Shown here piece after piece: positions 12,069 to 18,000 of a stretch of 20,306 bases of DNA. The translations under genes and the position numbers were made by a program. Position 1 is the stretch's first letter. The number at the start of each line of letters is the position of its first letter. Under the pieces are notes generated by a model. The model ran no database searches, was not told the origin of the DNA, and saw only the letters and a program-made list of their open reading frames with translations. Source of the DNA: Choristocarpus tenellus KU-1152 (Eukaryota > Phaeophyceae); NCBI GenBank assembly GCA_964200185.2, contig CAXNAD020000406.1:1-20306 (forward strand), read 5' to 3'.

Positions 12069-15000
12069 TTCCCCCCTTCTTTCCTTTTTTTCTTTCTCTA
12101 TAATTTTNNNNNNNNNNCCCACCCACCCCTTTCTCCCTCTCTCTCTTCCCTTTCTTGCCTCATTTCTTTTCCAATGGAACAAATGGATTATTATTTGAAA
12201 AAAATAAATTATGTGTGTACACGTATCGTCTTGCGTATTTTTTTTATTTTTTTTTAAACAAATGAACTAAATTGTACATAAAAAAAACAACGAAAGGTTC
12301 TCCTCGCCAGCGTGAACAAGATGTTGGACACTGCCCTGGAGCTGGACACGGGGCGTTACACAAAGGGGCAGAGCCCGCTCATCCTCTTCATACTACGGCT
12401 GGTGGTTCGGGTGGAGGGATTTCTCCTCTTCCTTGCAGATGAGACCAAGGGAATACGCACGAGGGGGTTGGGGAAGAAAGACAGGTGTGCCTTGAGAGTC
12501 TTATTTGTTTTTGTGTTTGTGTTTGTGTTGGTGTTTTTGTTTGGGTTTGTGTGTGTGTGTTTTTTTTTAAGAATTTTATTTTTTATTTCAATGTATTTTG
12601 GGTAATCGGTGAGCTTTTTTTTTTCAAGGTGATCAATGATTGCTCTCATTTTTTTCAAAGATGCGTGTTTTATTTTTATTCTTATTTTTATTTTTGTTGT
12701 TTATTGTTTATTTCTGACTTGGGTGTGCACTTGAGAAGATATTGTAGTTTTTTTTTGTCTGCTATGAGATGATTAGAGGATCGTGATCGTCTTAGGCTAA
12801 GGGAGGAGGGGGGGGGAGGGAAGGTGGCTAAGGGAGGAGAAGGTCGGCATGCAAACAGAAAAGTTTAAGTCAAGAGAAGAGAAGAGAAGAGTAATAAAGA
12901 AAAGAAAAGAAATGGAAAGGAAAGAAGAGAATGTTGTATGGAAAGTAGGATGTAGATCTTTCCTATGTAATAGAAGAGGGATAATTTAAGCCCGTTGGGG
13001 AGTTGATATTTACGTAACTAATAGTGCATGTCTGTTACTGTATGTCTGTACCTGTATGTGTGTTACTCTGTTTTTTTACCCTAACCCTAGTCCCTGATTC
13101 CAACACCTTTTTGTGACTAGTGAATGACAGTGTGGTATGTGGGTTTCTTGACCTGTAGCTTACATAGGGTATTTATTCCTATTACTACATTTGGGTGTTT
13201 TTCTTTTGTGTCCAGTAGATTTATGTACATACACATATTTTTATGTGTGTATATGTGCATGTATGCGATGTTGAAGTTTGTTTACGTTTAAGGACATAAT
13301 AGTGCACTGTTTTGATGAGTGAAGTACATGCTACAGAAAAAAAATAGATACCTACCTCTGAAGAAGTGTTTTTTTTTTTGAGGATACACAGGTGACTAGT
13401 TCGAAAGGGTGGAAGAGCACCATCCATAGATCAAGTGAAAAACTCTTTTTTTTTGAATATTTTATTTGTTTTTAATGAAATGAAACATTCTTTTAGTTTA
13501 AATATTTTATTTGTTTTCATGAAGTGAAACATTCTTTTAGTTTAAATATTTTATTTGTTTTCATGAAGTGAAACATTCTTTTAGTTTAAATGTTTTTTTT
13601 GTTTTCATGAAGTGAAAAACTCTTTTAGTTTAAATATTTTATTTGTTTTCATGAAGTGAAATACTCTTTTGGTTTAAATGTTTTATTTGTTTTCATCTCA
13701 CACCTGTTTTGTGTGAAGACTTATGTTGTTGTAGTAATCATTTTGTAATAATGATAATATTAATGTTCATCAAAGTAGCAAGGTTCAACCTTCAATTGTC
13801 AATTTCATTGCCTTCCAAGTGTCTCACCCGATAGACCCCAGCATATCAATCTCTTCCTCTTTACATCAGGTTGAACCATACCATTTGAATTGTGATACAA
13901 TATCATTGTGATACAATATCGTACTTACTTTCAGGACCTGAAACAAGGTGTTGGTTAAGATATCGTTCCAATTATTGGCGCATATATATGTATATATTAT
14001 TATTATTATTATTATTATTTCTTTCATGTTTTTAAATTGTTTGGAGTGATGCTCCACTTTTGGAACAATTACAAAACGTGTTCAGCGATCGAACAGAATC
14101 AGGGATTAAAAATATATATATATATATATATATGTAGATGTATTTTTTTAATGTTCTGATAATACTTGTGGCCAATTGTACCACCCCCCACTCTTCAATA
14201 TATATATATATATGTATATATATGTATATGTATTTTTAACCTTTATTACTCTCTCTCTCTCTCTCTCTCTCATGAGTGTATCATATGAATGTTGTATGTG
14301 AATTGTGTATGTATATGTGTTTGTGTGTATGGGTATTTACCTTGTTTCATTCTGACTCTTGTCACATTTTGAAAAACACATCATTGACAAACCAGGGACG
14401 TAGCCATCCTGGAAGAGCTAGGACAGGCACAAGGGGGATGGAGAACAAGACTCAACAAGGAGGCCTTCCCCATGATAGAGAGATGGCTGAAGAGGGCCAA
14501 CAAGTAAGTCAATGCCCCTCCCCTGACTCCACACACACACACACACACACACCCTTCCATCACTATTTTCTGCGTCAATTTTTTAAAAACTATTTTGGGA
14601 GCCTCTCATCCACTGAACTGTTACTTATTTTATTTGTTCATAATGTGCCTATCCTAACCCTAATCCCTTACATTTTTTTTCTTTTATGCCTAGTATGAGT
14701 GACACCTCCTGATTCATTTCCCCGATGCTCTTGGATGCAGTAATCCTTTTCTGATTCTCCCATAATAACCCCCTTGACGGCACCTCCTTTCCCTAACCCT
14801 ATCTCTGTACGCCTCCTCCGATTCATTTCCCTGATGTTTTTGGATGCAGTGACCATTTTGTGATTCTCCCATAATAGCCCCCTCGACAGTACCTCCATCC
14901 CTAACCCTATCTCTGTACCATGCTTCCCCTGTGTGTGTTTTGTGTCTCTGTAGAGATGGGGACACTGCTGTGGCCTGTGTTCTTCATGCTCACCTCCTAA

Positions 15001-18000
15001 TGCTGTTCAAGAACATGAGGGTTGGTGATGTCACTCAAACAGTGGCATCGGTTGTCCTATCAGCTCAGGTGTGTACTACCAATCATAATTTTTTTACTTT
15101 TATTAGTAGTAATTATGATAATGATATTATCGGTATTAATAAAACTAGTTATAGTGTGTGTCCAGTATGTATGTACTCTCTATGTTGGCGTTGTAAAGCA
15201 TTTGACTTTGGAGTGTTATGTTAAAGTGTTCTATGTTCCGATAGTGTGGACTATTTTGTACTTCAGTATAGATTAGTGCAGTTATCTTAGGTTCTTTTTT
15301 TTCTTCATATTTTGTGCACCATGTGCTAAAAAAAGAGAAAAGAAACTGTCCCTAACACTGACCTGACTCCTTACATTTGCTTATATGTACATAAATGTCT
15401 GTTATCTACTGAAAAAAATACAATAGTATAGACTATGACACTGATGCCTACCCATCTCTTGATCTCACCCTTCTTACATTTTTGTCTGTTGTGTCATTAG
15501 AACACACATTTTGACCCTGACACTGACCTGAATCTTGCTCTGACACTTCATATATATTTATATATAGAAATATTTTTTAATGTGTGAAGGGATCATAACC
15601 CATTACGACCCTGACCCTCACCCCACTCTTGACCAACAACTTGTTTATATATGTTATGTCCTCAAAATTATGTACATTTTGACCCTGCCCCTAACCCTGA
15701 CCCCTTTCCTTTTCACCCCCAGTCTCTTTACTTCGCTTTTGGCATGTTCGATGATATAATAATAATTATTACTATATTATTACTGTTACTATTATTATTG
15801 TTATTATTATTATTGTTATTATTATTATTATTATTATGTAATTATTATTACTTTTATTAATATTATTATTATCATTATTACTGTTATTGTTATTATTATA
15901 TTATTATTATTATTATTATTATTATTATGTAATTATTATTACTTTTATTGTTATTATTATTATTATTTTTATTGTTAATATTATTATTATTATTATTCTT
16001 TTAATATTATTATTATTATTATTGTTACTATTATTATTATTATCTTTTGAGGTGTACCGAAACGGAGACGTGATGACAAGTGCTAGGTTGCACTCATGTT
16101 GAAGGTTTATTTTAGTGCTTGTCTTTTATCCTTTTTAGAGTGATATCTTGACCGGATACCTCTTTTTGTCTTAATATTGTTTAAGGCAGTGGAGGTACTG
16201 CATATCAATACCACACTGTGTGTATGAGTACATCTTTTTTTTTTATTTTATTGATTTTTTTTTAATATGGAAACCAAAGTAGTATACTCATTGCACACCC
16301 TTTAATAATAATAATAAAAAAAAACACACACACACACATATATTTATCATGTTACAGTACTTGCCCCACAGTGCACACTATCTTGATGATTCCTCTTCCC
16401 CCTTCTCAACTGTTAATGGTATTGCTTTGGTTGCTTCCTGGCTAAACTAGGTTTGGCTTATGGTCCATCAACGGTTTGATTTGGAGGTGGGGGAGGGGGT
16501 GACATTGAAGCGAGGCAAGGGCAGAGACGGGGGCCTGGATAGTCAGTCAACCGCTCTACAGATCCCTCCAACTGAGATTTTTGAAATATTGGCTCACCAC
16601 CGGTGAGTTTTTTTAAGAACAACTGATTCAAATAGTATATAAATCGGCAGTGGTTATTTATTTATTTATTTATTTTTGTATAATTGTAACATTTACAATA
16701 GTTGATGTTCAAAAAGAATAATAATATATAATAATAATATTATTATTCTTTTGGTGGTTAGGATTTACAATGTCGGGATTACCGACCCACGATGACATAT
16801 CATTGAGAACATCGATAGTCATGTTTTTGGATCGAGAATGGTATTGCTGTGAGTAGAGGATGTGATTGGTTGTGTGATTGAAAAGGGCACTCCACCATGA
16901 TAAGAAATGAAAAAAAAAAAATGGTGCCGGTGTTTTTTTTTTTAATGTCAGGATGAAGCGTTCTCTTTTTTAATATAATTTTTTTTTTTTTCCCCTGAGA
17001 CGTTTGAGTTAACACCGTGAACTTTTTTTCTGTTTGTTTCAGAAAATATGAACCAAGAAAAAAAAAAATGTATATATATATTGTTGGGTTAGGGTTAGGG
17101 TTGCAAGTACTACTTGGGCTGTGTGTGAGTAGGGTGTATTTATTATCTGGAGGAGGTATGGTGCGCAGAGGGTTAGGGTTAGTGGTCAACCCTAATATCC
17201 AGGGTTAGGGCTGACTAGATGATATGATGGAGATGGTTAGGGTTAGGGTTAGGGTTAGGGTTAGGTCTCTCACTCCCGCCTGCCATCTATGCCATGGTGG
17301 CTGTTATTGCAATCGAGTTGTGTACTATGATACAGGGTTAGTGATTGGGTTAACGCCAACCAGGATGCATCAGTTCTTTTTGACAGACTCTTGCGCATCT
17401 ATTCCCTTGCATCTATCCCCTTGCCCCTTCCCCCGCCTCACACGTGTTCCTCACTCCCCTGTTCACCTACCTTTGTGGCAATCCTCCTCACTTCCCTCTG
17501 ATCACAATAGCAACAAGCTCATAGACTGGCTGGAGGCTCACCCCAGAGAAGCAGATAGGTCATTTGAAGCAGTGGTTCGAGTCATCACTCTAACAGGAGA
17601 TAGGAAAGGTCCTTATGGCGATGATGTGATGTTCAAGGATAGACACTGGGAGAGCATGAAGAGGCAAAATTGCCGCGGCAGGTGCTATTCGTATTATCAT
17701 TATTATTGTTATTATTGTTACTGTTAATTGTTACTTTTAGTATTATATATTATTATTGTTATTATTATTATTATTGTTATTATTATTGTTGTTATTATTA
17801 TTATTATTGTTATTATTGTTGTTATTATTATTATTGTTACTGTTAATTGTTATTATTATTATTGTTATTATTATTGTTATTATTATTATTATTATTATTA
17901 TTGTGATTATTGTTACTGTTAATTGTTACTTTTAGTATTATATTTATTATTATTGGCATTATTGTTACTGTTAGTGGTATTATTTTTTGTTGCTACTAGT

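Larger units (their letters stand above)
11757..12296 (+). other. Intron 9 (GT-AG, 540 bp) with poly-C and assembly gap
   Basis: The donor is GTGCCT and the acceptor AACGAAAG. It has a 49-base C run at 12017-12065, then C/T-rich sequence, then ten N at 12108-12117. The true length is uncertain because of the gap. Confidence 0.72.
12485..14395 (+). other. Intron 10 (GT-AG, 1911 bp)
   Basis: The donor is GTGTGC and the acceptor CAAACCAG. It holds TTTGTG repeats (12500-12560), a purine-rich GAAGA/GAAAA tract (12870-12935), a CCCTAA motif (13078-13090), a 44-bp array (13456-13697), a 16-bp tandem pair (13889-13920), ATT triplets (13996-14020), and TA and TC microsatellites (14110-14271). Confidence 0.8.
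16603..17510 (+). other. Intron 13 (GT-AG, 908 bp)
   Basis: The donor is GTGAGT and the acceptor ATCACAATAG. It contains TTTA repeats (16653-16676), an AT-rich inverted repeat (16712-16752), TTAGGG-type motifs (17086-17102, 17169-17180, 17235-17265) and a pyrimidine-rich stretch (17395-17500). Confidence 0.8.

Noticed and set aside
11916-12257. Frame with a poly-Pro run over the C tract and N gap
   Set aside because: Poly-Pro comes from the C homopolymer, and the frame crosses undefined bases.
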